A stretch of 64,000 bases of DNA from Trema orientale (Eukaryota > Streptophyta > Magnoliopsida > Rosales > Cannabaceae): contig JXTC01000645.1 of assembly GCA_002914845.1 (NCBI GenBank), positions 35,329 through 99,328 of the forward strand. Direction: 5' to 3'. This document shows positions 24,047 to 35,695 of the stretch, one piece after another; position 1 is the first letter of the stretch, and each line of letters starts with the position of its first letter. The translations under genes were made by a program, and so were the position numbers. The notes under the pieces were generated by a model. The model ran no database searches. It was not told where the DNA came from and saw only the letters and a list, made by a program, of their open reading frames with translations.

Positions 24047-24317
24047 GCTGTCAATAAGATGGCCTGTAATTGACACATGAATAAGGTAAGATTCAACCAA
24101 AGTTTAAATTTGGAGCCTTAGCTAGTCAAGCAGATCATGATCACAGAATGTATACTCTGTTCAAGACCTGATTTATGGCATTTAATGAGTCACATAATTA
24201 GTACTCTTGGAAAAATATATGAGGAACTCTTAGTGTCATACCTTTGAGTGAACAACTTTCTCTTCCTTGGCTACGTGAGGAATTCTTTAAGATTACATGA
24301 TTGTTGTTATTTTACTT

Positions 24318-24319
<2 letters not shown>

Positions 24320-24356
<37 letters not shown>
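24320..24356. repeat. (GA)n microsatellite
   Basis: About 18 GA units upstream of the TAS3 transcription region. On the TAS3 strand it is a CT tract about 300 bases before the presumed start. Confidence 0.85.
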
Positions 24357-24361
<5 letters not shown>

Positions 24362-24570
24362 TTTAGCATTCACTAACTACGAAGGCCTACTTGAAGGGAA
24401 GAAAAATAGTGTGTTGTGAGGAAAGAAATGGCGTCACCCGAAAGCACAATAGAAAAATGCGCTGTCGTTTTTCTTATGTACTTGAATTTGGTTGTCGTTT
24501 TTAAGAAAAGCAACCGGTAACCTGTTAATAAGGTTTTGTTTTGCCAATAAAAATGAAACCCAAGACACAA

Positions 24571-24918
24571 AGGCTCTCGTTTGTTTCGACCATTCCATTA
24601 GAATGAAAAATCTATTTGAATGTGTGTTTGTTTTAACAATTCTAATTTTTCTATTCAAATGGTTTTTTAGAATGTGTGTTTGTTTCAACAATTCAGTTTT
24701 TCTATTCAAATGGTTCATCAGTCACATCAACTATTAGAATGAATAATTTGTGTCTTGGATGAGAATAGATGAGAGGAAGTGTTTTTAAATGGTCCATTCC
24801 AATGCTCTCATTCTAATTACAACACATTCCAATGTTTTTCCATTCAAATGTCTCTCATTCCAATCATAATTTATTCTATAATTTGTATTTAAATACACTC
24901 ATTCTAATAAGTGAACCA
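24571..24918. mobile_element. Tourist-like (PIF/Harbinger-type) MITE with internal duplication
   Basis: The left end GGCTCTCGTTTGTTTCGACC and the reverse-complemented right end GGTACCATTTGGTTCAC are imperfect inverted repeats of the GG..GTTTGGTTC kind seen in Tourist MITEs. CATTCCAAT and ATTCTAAT motifs fill the interior. A stretch of about 58 bases beginning GAATGTGTGTTTGTTT is present twice in tandem (24617-24730). It ends about 345 bases before the SWC4 ATG. Confidence 0.5.
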
Positions 24919-24925
24919 AATGGTA

Positions 24926-25262
24926 CCAAAACTAGTCCCGTCTCCATGTGAACCGGGCGAACCGGTATTGGGTTAAGAAGAGCGCAACGTTAGTTAAGTT
25001 ACCCGCGGGTGACAGAAGTAGAGTACACACCTCAGTGTTCCGCTCAAAAACTTTGGCGCTCGGAGAGCCCTAATTCACCAAATCGAGTCCCACTTCGTCA
25101 GTAATCGAATCGAATTGAAATCGAGATTCAGAGTCAATCCAAGTGTTTCGAATCTGAATTGGAGCTTCAAAATCCTAATTCGTGTAGATGCGCAGCGAAT
25201 TCGAATTCTTCGTCAACACAAAGTAGAGAAAAGCAAACCCTAATTTTTGGGGGGCAATCGCA
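24926..25262 (+). promoter_or_regulatory. SWC4 promoter and 5' leader
   Basis: No TATA box is evident, as usual for housekeeping genes. A telo-box AAACCCTAA is at 25235-25243, 20 bases before the ATG; this motif is frequent in leaders and promoters of plant translation and chromatin genes. Confidence 0.45.
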
Positions 25263-26119
25263 ATGGACGCTAAGGACATTCTGGGCTTGCCCAAAAACGC
25301 ACTTCCTGTAACGCAAGAGAAGAAATCTAGGCCTCAGAAAGACTCCCAAAGAAAACCCGATGGCATTTCACGAGAGGTTGCTTCCTTTATCTTTGCTTGA
25401 AATTTTGTGTTTTGGGGTTTTCCTAGTATTGCTTAAGCTTAAATTTTGCTTAATATTGATTGTGCTTTTTTTTTTTTTTTTGGTTTTTCAATCGAAATTT
25501 ACGTTTGTGGGCTGGATTTAGCCAATTGAACTGATATTGCTTGTGGGACAATGTTGAATATTTAGGTTTATGCGCTCACAGGTGGTGTACCACCTCTTAT
25601 GCCGTCCATCGATTCGAAAAAAAGACCCCCAGCGGATGAAAAGGTTGCTTCTTCTTCATTGGTTTACTATCTTGCTTGTTTTTCCAGTTTGGTTTGTGTG
25701 TACCTTTTTTTTTCCCCCACCAAAAAAAATGTTCTGCTGTGACTTGATCAACCGAGAGTTTTTTTAACTTTGTGATTTGTGTCATGTTAATATTATTTCT
25801 ATAATTGTTAATATTCCATTTCCAGATTACTTGGCAGTGGCTTCCTTTTACAAGTTCTGCTCGGAAAGATAATTTGCAGCTGTACCACTGGGTAAGCTTT
25901 TCCTTGCTCTGGATGATTGTTGCTTAACTAAGATATATTGAAAATATACATTTTGTCACTTTTCATTCACGTGTAATTTATATATCGTTTTGGCTGGGAC
26001 CTTTAATCCACAGGTCAGAGTTGTTAATGGTGTACCACCAACAGGTGACTACTCCTTTGCTAAGTATAACAAGGTATAACAGATATCATCTTATCTTTGT
26101 TGTATCCTAATATGAGAAA

Positions 26120-26167
<48 letters not shown>

Positions 26168-28885
26168 CTCGAGTTTTCTGCCCCTCTCATCATATCTTTG
26201 TTGTATCCTAATCTGAGAAAATATATATATATATATATATTCACCTCGAGTTTTCTGCCCCTCTTTTCTTTTCTTTTTCATATTTCTTATGGATCTTGTG
26301 TTTCAATTGGTCATTGTGTGATTGAATATTTTAGTGTATCTGATGTTATGCAGTCCGTTGATATTGTCCAATACACAGATGAGGAGTATGATAAACACTT
26401 GGCTGATCCTGTAGGTATCAGATCAGGATTCAATCTATATAATCGACTTTTTTTTTTAGCCTTTGCTTATCGAATACCTTTTTTACTCTCTTCATATAAT
26501 ATCTTCATTAGACATGGACCAGGGAAGAGACAGATCAATTGTTTGACTTGTGCAAACAGTTTGATCTCCGATTCATTGTAATAGCTGATAGGTTCCCATC
26601 ATCTCGAACAGTGGAGGAGTTGAAGGACCGATATTACAATGGTATGTCATCGTTCCCTTTGCTTGATTCTTATTTGTCCTCAATTGTTAATTCACTTTTT
26701 CTTGTCATTCGCATAGAGCTGATTTCTTCACATGATCCTGTCCTTATGATTGTTGTCATTCCACAATTGTTTGCAGTATCCCGAGCTATATTAATTGCTA
26801 GAGCTCCATCTCCTGGGGATGTTTCAGGGCACCCTATTGTTAAGGTTTGAGAACTGTATACACTAATATTTACTTGATCATTTAGTCGTATTATACAAAT
26901 GTTCTGATTTTGTTTCTTGCCTCCTGGATTTAGGAACCTTACAACGTCTCACAAGAGAGAGAACGCAAGCGGGCACTGTCAATGGTACTCTCTCAGACAA
27001 AACAGCAAGAACGAAAGGATTTTGAGGTCTAAGTTTATTTATGTTTTTGATAATTCATGAGGACTATGGTCCTTTGGCAATTGACAATTGAGCTATCAAG
27101 TGAAGTCATGTCATCTATTCTTCATTTTCACACAGGTTCTTGCGGAAGCCAAAAAAATAACCGAGTCTCGATTGGCTGCAAAGGTAGGTCCAGAATTATT
27201 GTATAGTTCACGAAATAAGTAATTGTTAATTTTGCATGTGCTTTTTCTGCACGTTTATTCATTTGTTTTATCTTGTTAGGGTGCTGAAGAGTCAGAGTTG
27301 CCTGTTGCATCAAATGCTGGTCCAGAAACTGAGAGGACGAATGTTCCTGGTGATAACGTATCACCTTCTCCCAATCTTCAGCTTCCATCTGAAGAAGCTG
27401 CGCCTTCAACGTTGATTACAGACAATGCTGCAACTGTAGCTTCTCTACGCATGGTATGTCTAATGGCGGTTTGCTGCTTGTGATATGTCTCCCTCTGTGA
27501 TCTAGACAGCCTTTTGTTCTTTTCTTCACGGAGCCATAGATGTTTTTCGTAGAAGTTTCATTCATATTGCACGTCAGATTATACCTTGACTTATTTAGAA
27601 ACTTTACAGCTTCGGGTGTATCTGAGGACATATGCACTTGATCAAATGATACAAGCTGCGAGTGCATCTGCTGGACTTCGGACTATCAAGAGAGTTGAGC
27701 AAATTTTACAAGAGCTTGGGGTTTGTTTCCTTCAAACTATTCCTTACATATCATATGTACTTGTTCTTCTCGTCACTTGATGCAATTATGCATGGGTGTA
27801 CAGCGAGAGCTGTATAGTGAAGTTTCTCTCTGACTTATTTTGCAGTTTATAATTCCTCTGTGGTGCTTAACTTGAAATTTTAATTTATGAGTGCAAAACC
27901 CTTTCAAGTTTATTTGTTATCCTGTTTCTGCCATGCCCTTCATAGGTTTAAAGTAACAGAGTGCTTCTAAACTGAGACCAATCAGGCTTCTTGGTGCTTG
28001 GTTTTATCAAAATACTGTTCTTGTTAACTGCACAGTGGTTATTTCCTTAAGAAAAATGAATTTTCTGATTGTCTGTACATATTATTTCTCAAAACTGACT
28101 AAAAAAATGGTGTCATAACCTTCACAGGTTAATTTAAAACCAAGGGTCCCGACCAAAGCTGTTTGTGCAGAGCATCTTGAATTAAGGAAAGAAATTCTGA
28201 CTCTACTCAATCTTCAGAAACAGGTTTTGCATATTTTAGATATTACTTTCCTTGATGCTGCTTGGGGCTGAGTGGTTAAATAGGTCATTGACTATAATCT
28301 TTCTCTTAATTGTTGGTTTCTTTACCTTTTTGGTATCAGTTGCAATATAAGGAGGCAGAGGGTTCATCATTTCGCGATAATCCTTACGAAACACCCGGCA
28401 CACCTAAGGTCAACTTCCTCATTCGTGCCGCAGGTGTTTTGGTATATTTGATTTCTATTTTTCCCTCTACTAACACTGTTCATACTATGGTGTGGATCAG
28501 GATCGGATGTTTATTCCCGACTCTATGAGTTTTGGAGGTAACGTATGAAGGACTAAAGAATATTCTATAAAGCCTTGCAGTATTCGTTTAGTTGCTTGCT
28601 TGTTTGGGGGTTTTCCTGTTTGTTTCTGGGATGAGTTAGTGTTTGTAGAGTTACTAATATTCATAACTTGTATGAATGTCAGCAGAAAGGGTTGGTAAGA
28701 GAGACCAGAAACGCAAGGTACGTATACATTTCCTTTGAACTTTTACTTTTTGTTTTTCGTTGCACCAGTGCGTCCATTAATATACTTTCGAGCCTCTCCA
28801 GACACCTGGAAGAGTATCAGAAGCACCGGCATCACCTGCCCAGTCTAATAAAAGGCCTAGGAAGCTCAAGGCATCAGATCTATAG
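25263..28885 (+). CDS. SWC4: SWR1-complex subunit 4 / DNMT1-associated protein 1 homologue
   Basis: Sixteen exons (25263-25376, 25566-25643, 25826-25891, 26014-26073, 26354-26410, 26512-26641, 26777-26844, 26934-27026, 27136-27183, 27280-27453, 27610-27720, 28128-28223, 28340-28408, 28501-28537, 28683-28717, 28802-28885) give 439 residues, close to the 441 of Arabidopsis SWC4. The protein is shared by the SWR1 complex, which deposits histone H2A.Z, and the NuA4 acetyltransferase complex. The N-terminus [15 protein letters not shown] is conserved in plants. A SANT/Myb domain spans about 126-170 ([17 protein letters not shown]). The DMAP1 C-terminal domain is about 285-370, and basic clusters KRDQKRK and KRPRKLK near the end can act in nuclear import. 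All intron phases agree. Nothing looks broken. Confidence 0.95.
26123..26165. repeat. (TA)n microsatellite in SWC4 intron 4
   Basis: About 20 TA units. A second shorter run at 26220-26240 follows a duplicated flank: ATCATATCTTTGTTGTATCCTAAT is present on both sides, so the microsatellite and its border were duplicated together. Confidence 0.75.
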
Positions 28886-29317
28886 GTCAAGAGGTGAGAA
28901 GGCAAGATTAACTTACCACGAGTGCCTGAAGTTGATGGCTCTTTTTCCCTTTTTGCCCTTTACTTTTTTCCCTTCTAAAAGTAATTGGTCATGCAGGTTT
29001 GTTGAACCCTTTTGAGGAACTTGACCGAGAAGCAAAAGTTCTGAATGACTAATTGTTCTAACAGCAGCTAAGGATGTGCAAAGGATAGATCCCAAAATTG
29101 GCGCCTGCTTTTAGGAATATTAACTATTTGTCATCATTAATCCAATCAAATTGAACTAGAATGATGCGTATTGGAAATATCGCAAACAATGAAATGATGA
29201 ATTTATGAAATTTTTTAGCTTTTTAGCCTTGGGAAAAAAGAGAAAAGATAAATGTTTTGGGCAGCATATGAACAGAAGTTGGAGTAAGCCAAGGAAGTAG
29301 AATTAGGCAAGGTTTTG
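28886..29317. other. 3' flank of SWC4
   Basis: Presumed 3' untranslated region and spacer. No coding frame or repeat of note. Confidence 0.5.
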
Positions 29318-29530
29318 CTATTTCTTATTTCCCTACAACTTTTTGGGGTGGGTACTGATGGCATGTTCTCATGCAGTCATGCTGTATTATCTTTGTACTA
29401 TATTAGCTACATTAGTTTGTAGAATTTAATTATTCTGCTCCTTTTGGGTGCTGCCAACTCTCCATTCTCAATATAAATTTCCCCTATTAAAGATGTCATG
29501 TATTAAAGTGTAGTATATGCACAAATACAC
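29318..29530. repeat. Low-copy repeat, copy 3
   Basis: Shares CTATATTAGCTACATTAG, TTTCCCCTATTAAAGATGTC and ATATGCACAAAT with 22170-22340 and 22742-22910. It borders the truncated side of the patatin pseudogene. Confidence 0.6.
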
Positions 29531-29619
29531 CAATAAGAGTATTGTATATCTTGGCTAGCTATAAATACCTTGAACACACATATATGATCAACAAAATCAA
29601 CATATAAATAATTACGTAT

Positions 29620-32299
29620 AGGATTGTTGGCAGCAATGCCTCCGTCAGCAAGAGAGAACTCATTAGCATCAGCTGTGAATTTACTAGAAGGGAAGTACGA
29701 AGGTGCTGCTGATGTACTGATGACCACGTTTTCCAATCGTACATCTGTCTTTTTGGCCTATATAATATAACGCTACATTTACAAATATTATACATAAAAC
29801 TACATACAAGCTGATGAAGATGCATTATGTATACCTGATGAGGATGATATTTGCCGACAAATCAAGTACCGTTTAAACTTAAGTAGTTTTGCATTTTTTA
29901 ATCGTTTTTGTTGGTTTGATGTGTTTTTATGTGGTTTGTAGTTTTTGTGAATAAATGAGAATCAAAATAAATTTGTGCCAAAAAATGGGTATTTCAAACC
30001 ATTTGGATTTAAGTCGACCGCGAGACAAGCCAGAGCAAAAGGGCACAAAACGGAGCAAAAATGTCGAAACAGAGCATCTGAGCAGCAAGTAGGGCTGCCG
30101 TACTCCGTACTCCTCCCTTGCTGCTTGTAAATTTTTCCATTTTTAATAACCTTAGATGGCCCGAATCGTTCCTTGCTCATGATCCAATGGTAGAGACTTA
30201 TTCATCCTTAAGTATACTTGAATTTGACTGAGAATGAAGCTTACAAGGAGGATGAAGGCACAAATTTCAGGTGTGGAGAGTTGGAGAGAAAAACATACAA
30301 ATTTCTAGAGAGAGAAAGCTTGGAATTAGATATTCTTGAAGAAGATTTGGAAGAATTTCTTTAAGATTTGAAGACTTGAAATTCATCTCCATAAGAGTTT
30401 TTCTTTTCCTTTCTCTCACCTTAATCTCTTAAAAATTTATATTGATCAGCTTGTTGTATGAACATGCTTGGATTTATGAATTTTTTATTGAGATTAGTAT
30501 TGGATTATGATATGATTGTTTATATTTGATAGCTAGGATATTATATATCCTTTTTAATACTTTGTATTGATTATTTTGATAATTATTGGTTTTATTTCCA
30601 TTCTCAGTTCATTTATTCTTCTCCTCACTTATTGTTTCCAATTTATTTAGCCAATGAATTAGTTGATTTTAGGTCGTAATTTTGATGCTCAGGAGAGATT
30701 AATTTTATAATCCAAAATTTTGAGATATAGTTTAGGTTGTTGTGAGACCAAGAAGAGATCAACACTTAGACAATCCTTTGATAGTTTTAGGTTGTTTGGG
30801 TTATTGTGAGACTGGGGGGTGAGCAATACTTTAACTTTCATTTGAGGGCTTAAACTTAATGAACACTTGATTGATTGGATTAGATAGGGATATCAACTTA
30901 GATTAGTTAGGTGTATTATTTCATTTGACGCTCAGGAGAAGTAATGAGGTTAGATTAGGTCCCTCGATTAGTGAGCTGAGTAGAATTAAGCAAATAATTA
31001 CTTAATTTGACGAACTTAGTAGTAATTAGGTATAATCAATTCCTATTACATTTGTACATAATTTTATCCATATTTCATTTATGCTTTATTCTTTTTATCG
31101 TTATTTTTATTAGTTTATTTTTATATTCATTTAGTTTTTATACTTAAATAAAGTCGGGTTGCGATAATTCTAATACTTAACGATATCTTATCACTCAATT
31201 TCTATGGATCGACCCTTCTTACCACTATATTAGCTAGTTTTGATTTTCATTAGAACATGCTAAGTTAGTTAAAATGAATAGGAATTTATAAATTGTAAAT
31301 TTAATTTTGAGCATTTATTTATGACGACTGAACGTTCCATTACCAATACTATTCATAATTATAACTAGTAAATCGTAATTAATTAAGTGGGTACGTACAT
31401 GTTGAGTAGAGAAGATGTGTGGACACAAGTTTCGCATATCTAAAGCAGGGATGACAATATTAGTAAGTATGTCAGTCAAGAGTGTGTCACCAACTATTTG
31501 TTTAATCTTTCACTGAAGGTGACAACCATCATTCTATGGTGCTTTTTAGCCAGTTTTGTGATACATCAAACTCCCGCGCTTTTTACATTCGACGCAATGT
31601 ACTTTCGGAAGCAACATTGATTTAGTTTTCTTCCTCTCAAGTGCTTCACGAGCCCGTCGTTTGGCCACTTTAGCCTTGAATTAGAATATTTTTGGACCTT
31701 AATTCCTCGAAATAAAATTTCTTGATATCTTGAGCGGGAATGGCCCGACCATTTTGAGATGGTGTAGTAAGCGTGGCCGTCACGATCCCTCCTGTACGTG
31801 CTTGTCCCTTGCTATCACGTGGAAGTAGTCTGCAATTCTTGCTTTGAGGACCATCAAGTTTCTGCTTTGTACATTATAGATCATATTGCACCCCCCATTG
31901 ATTAATTATGCACGTATCTATATGTACATTTCATAGAGCAAGTAATTAAGTAGATATATATATATATAGAGAGAGATATATATAAAAGATTGAGTGGCAA
32001 TCTTCTTGCATAGTACCACTAAATAGTCTAAATTGTTTATTTATAGTACTGTAACGTATACTTGCATTTTTTTGTTAAGAGCAAGTCTTAATGTGAATAC
32101 TTAATTATACCATATTTACATATAGTATATAATCTGTGTACACATATAAGTTTCCTGAAGTTCATTTTCGAGGAAAGCAATAATAGTTACCGGAATAATA
32201 CCGGAATCCCGCCCCCATCAATGCTAAGTAAATTGTCATTATTTTACTATTGGTATTAATAACAGGTGATCTGGAGATCTGCGTTTGATATGAATCCGT
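29620..32299 (-). pseudogene. Patatin-like lipase pseudogene (duplicate of 36764-38935)
   Basis: Three of the five exons of the intact neighbour are recognisable on the minus strand: exon 1 at 32299-32155, exon 2 at 31861-31399 and exon 3 at 29757-29620. Damage is extensive: the ATG is ACG; exon 1 has insertions that break the frame; donor sites read GA, AT and AT where GT is expected after exons 1, 2 and 3; small insertions shift the frame through the catalytic GTSTG region; exons 4 and 5 are missing. Exon 3 stays open and keeps the DGG motif of the catalytic Asp. The upstream TATA box CTATAAATAG has become CTACAAAATAG near 32433-32444. About 1.5 kb of foreign sequence lies in intron 2. No protein is expected. 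Confidence 0.93.
29835..31330 (+). mobile_element. LTR-retrotransposon-like insertion in the pseudogene intron
   Basis: This intron is 1641 bases here but 341 in the intact copy. The extra DNA is non-coding and reads like a plant retrotransposon LTR or LARD-type element: TTTGCATTTTTTAATCG near the left, GAGAGAAAGCTTGGAATTAG and GAAGATTTGGAAG around 30311-30360, and TCTATGGATCGACCCTTC at 31201-31218 near the right. The exact ends and a target duplication could not be placed. Confidence 0.45.
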
Positions 32300-33719
32300 G
32301 ATGATCAGAAATTAAAGTTATTGGAAGATATATGTAGCAAAGTTATTTTTCTCAAGAAGATGATTACTGATAAGTTTCGAAATATTGGTAGCTAGCTAGG
32401 AGTGGAGAATAATTAGGTGGATATGGCAAGCTCTATTTTGTAGAGCAGAAAAGCGGCTTGATTTATTCTTTGTTTATAATGGAAGAAGATACTTTATTTT
32501 GGCACCTTTGGCTTAGGAATCGCTACCTTAGTTCTTCGGCTTTATATTCCTAGTTTAGTCCCTTCCACGGCCTTTTCTCTTCCTTAACAGTTGAGAAAGC
32601 ATATGTGATGTGGATAAAATGAGAAAAGAAAGAGAATCGGTAGAAAAGCAAGCGTCAATGTCAATAGAATTAAGGCATAAACATGTGAATAGATAGAAGA
32701 GCAATAGAAAATTAAAATAAGTACTCAAGAGAAAAGAGAATCAAAGGAGAGAAACTTGACAACTTAATTAATTCATTTACTCATAATCTAAAAATAATTA
32801 TATATATAGTTAAACTTATTTATATAGGCAATTAGATACATCTAAAAAAGTAAACAAATTCTAGAAATTAATAAAAATAAGAAATTTAAAACTAATTACT
32901 CAAAATTAAAATATTCCTAATAATTAATTAAAATCCTAAATGATAATATTAATAATAATATTCCTATAATAATCCTTTCCTATTCATCATCAACCCGATC
33001 ATGTGTGCCGCATTTGGACGTGCGGCTTTTTTTTTATATATATATATATTTTTAACAGTTTGTTAGTTGTAATGGACGTATAATATTTCAAAGATAATAT
33101 TAATGAATCCAGGCAAGATTTGATAATTAATTTAATATCCGATCAAAAACTTAATCCTCCTTTTGGATTCTGGATTTTGGCCAAAAAAAAAAAAAAAAGA
33201 CTTCCTTGAGGGGAAAAAGCCAGGATGAGAAAGGAGGAAAACGTACGTTTCTAAGAAAATATATATATTTTTTCCGACTTATAGAAAACAAGCTCCAAAT
33301 ATAGCCTAAGTTGTTTTAAGAAGAAACTAGCTAGCTGAAATTGCTCGGTTGAAAATATGAAAGGGAAAAAACAAATGGAGGAACATTACTTGATCAGTTG
33401 AAGACTGAAGTCATAATACTAAGAGTCATCCTCTGTTGGATCCTAACTGGAGGTCAGTGTGGTGGAACCACATCTGTTAATTGTTGGTTTGAGAAACTTT
33501 GACACCACATCCACATAAATATCTATCATCTTTGTCTTGTGAACTGATCAACAAAAGACATCTACTCTCTCCACGCCTCCACGCTAAAGTACCTTTTTGT
33601 GGTCGATAGATTGATCAGCGGAAGAAGCCTACGTACTAGCTAGTGACAAAACCAAATTTACTTACAATACAAAACAATTTTAGTTAGTCTTTGACTTTCA
33701 GAATGTGAGAGTTTAAATC
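32300..33719. other. Flank of the left segmental duplicate
   Basis: From about 33281 to 33719 this matches 40400-40920 nearly base for base, for example TTGAAGACTGAAGTCATAA, CTTGTGAACTGATCAACAAAAGA and CAATACAAAACAATTTTAG. The 32600-33000 part is absent from the right copy and is AT-rich filler. No gene. Confidence 0.75.
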
Positions 33720-33791
33720 ATGCATTCCCTCCTTGCGTTAAAATCCGTTTGCTTTCTTTACACTTCGCCCAACAATGCCGAGAAATTTTTT
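33720..33791 (+). pseudogene. 5' stub of the INSIG-domain gene (left duplicate)
   Basis: An ATG followed by 24 codons (MHSLLALKSVCFLYTSPNNA and on) matches the start of the intact gene at 40921 ([20 protein letters not shown]). Similarity stops abruptly at about 33785, where AATTTTTTTAATTTTACATG begins. The remaining exon 1 and all later exons are missing, so this marks the breakpoint of the segmental duplication or a later deletion. Confidence 0.88.
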
Positions 33792-33989
33792 TAATTTTAC
33801 ATGCAAAGAAATAGGAGTGGTGGTGGTGTATATATTTAACTTTTTCATGGTATGATCCTTCTCATGTGTGACATGTAGCAAAAGTTTTGGTACCTGGGCT
33901 ATTGAAAAAAACCAGAAATTCGGAATCTAAAATTGAAGAGATAAAATAGAAGTTAAGAGAAATGGAGAAGAATTCGGAGGATGACATTA

Positions 33990-34277
33990 ATTAAGTTGAG
34001 GATAACATGAGAACAATTAGTCCTTTTTGAGAGTGTTAATTAATATTCACTTTATTTATGGTGAGACTATAACAAAAATCTTGATATGTGGTATTTCAAA
34101 ATCCCATTATTATATAATTTTAGTGACATTTATGGAGTTTATGACATTTGAAAAATACTAATAAAAATAAACTGTAGTGACCTTTTCAAGCAAATACCAC
34201 CAAAACAATATTGTAGTGACATTTTTCAGTAAATGTCATGAAATAAAATCTCACTAATCCGTATTTTTCTTGTAGTG
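33990..34277. mobile_element. CACTA-type element, right-end fragment
   Basis: Ends TTTTTCTTGTAGTG at 34277, the reverse complement of the classic CACTACAAGAAAAA terminus. TAGTGACATTT or its complement is repeated several times in the 200 bases inside the end (34120-34250), as expected for subterminal repeats. No matching left terminus was found. Confidence 0.55.
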
Positions 34278-34803
34278 TGATGTACTTATTTTTTGTAATG
34301 CTGTTAACAAAATAGAATTTTGGTGTGTGAGCTAAGATCGATTATACCATGGAAAGAAGATTATGGCTGAAGTAGTTTTGCTTTTTTTTTTTTTTAATGT
34401 TGTTCTCTATCTGCGTTCAATATTATGTGAATATTTGCCGAAATATTCACAAGAGAGAAAAGGAGAGCCAGAATTTCCCAAGAGATCATGGTTGTATTCA
34501 CAAATTCATAGCAACTTTTATTCAGAATGCTGTTAATGATGACATTCTCTTATTCAACAAACATATGACATTCTCTTATTCAACAAACATTAATATAGTA
34601 TTATTAGAATATCATGTTACATACGTACTCAAGCTTTTTACATCCCAGAAGGTCATTAGTTACAAAGAGCGATAGAGCAAAATCTGAAATTGTCGCCAAT
34701 GGTCTTGGAAGAATAACTAATAAGGGTAGTTACGTACGCTTACGATCCTTAATTTCTTGAGACAATCTCTTAGCAAAACTGCAATATTCAGATAATAATA
34801 ATA
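34278..34803. other. Spacer with a 26-base tandem duplication
   Basis: ATGACATTCTCTTATTCAAC with its continuation is present twice at 34538-34592. The 92-residue frame across it shows no domain. Confidence 0.5.
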
Positions 34804-35655
34804 GGTCACCAATTCAATAGGTATTTTTTTTTTTAAACTTATAGATGGATATTTTTTTAGCCGTTATATCATTACCTAACGGCTATAATGACGTGCATCA
34901 TTACAATACAAGAAAACAAATCTGTAGTCACGAGATCTATAGCGACGACATCATATCGTCGTTATAAGGTCCTCTATAGTGACGACATTTTTATGTCGTC
35001 GTTATAGTTGTGATGGGTAGCACCATATCTCATACAAAAAATTATACTATACACTCTATAACGAGAACAAATATCGTCGTTATAGGATTTATAGTAAATT
35101 TTAATTTTTTTTAAAGGTAAAAAGAATAAAAAAATAAAAAAATTAATATATTTAACCTATAGCGACGAGACATTTGTCGTCGCTATAACTTTTATTTAAT
35201 AAATTTTAATTTTTTTTAAAATGAAAAAAATAAAAAAATAATTAATTTAATATATTTAACCTATAGCGATGACAATTGTCGTCGTTATAGGTTTTAAATA
35301 AAATTTTAAGTAGTAACGTTTACCGCTCTAAATTTAAAAAATTTAAAAAATTATTTTATTTTACCTATAGTGACAGGACAACTTTTTTCGTCGCTATAGG
35401 TTTCAAATAAAATTTTGAGCGATAATGTTTACCGCGCTCAATTTTGAAATTTGAATAAAACGATGTCATTCGGGTTATAGCAGCGATTTCAGTATCTATG
35501 TGTCATCGCTATAGATGCTGTATAATAAAAACTCAAATATTTTTCTTCTTTGTCTTTCTTCATTCACTCACTCTCTCCAAACCCAATTCTCTCTCATCCT
35601 TTTTCTCCAATTTTCACTCTCTCTCTCACTCCTTTTCATTTCTCATTGTTATATA

Positions 35656-35695
<40 letters not shown>

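Noticed and set aside
34397..34675. 92-codon plus-strand ORF
   Set aside because: It runs through a tandem duplication and AT-rich DNA next to transposon ends; no recognised domain.
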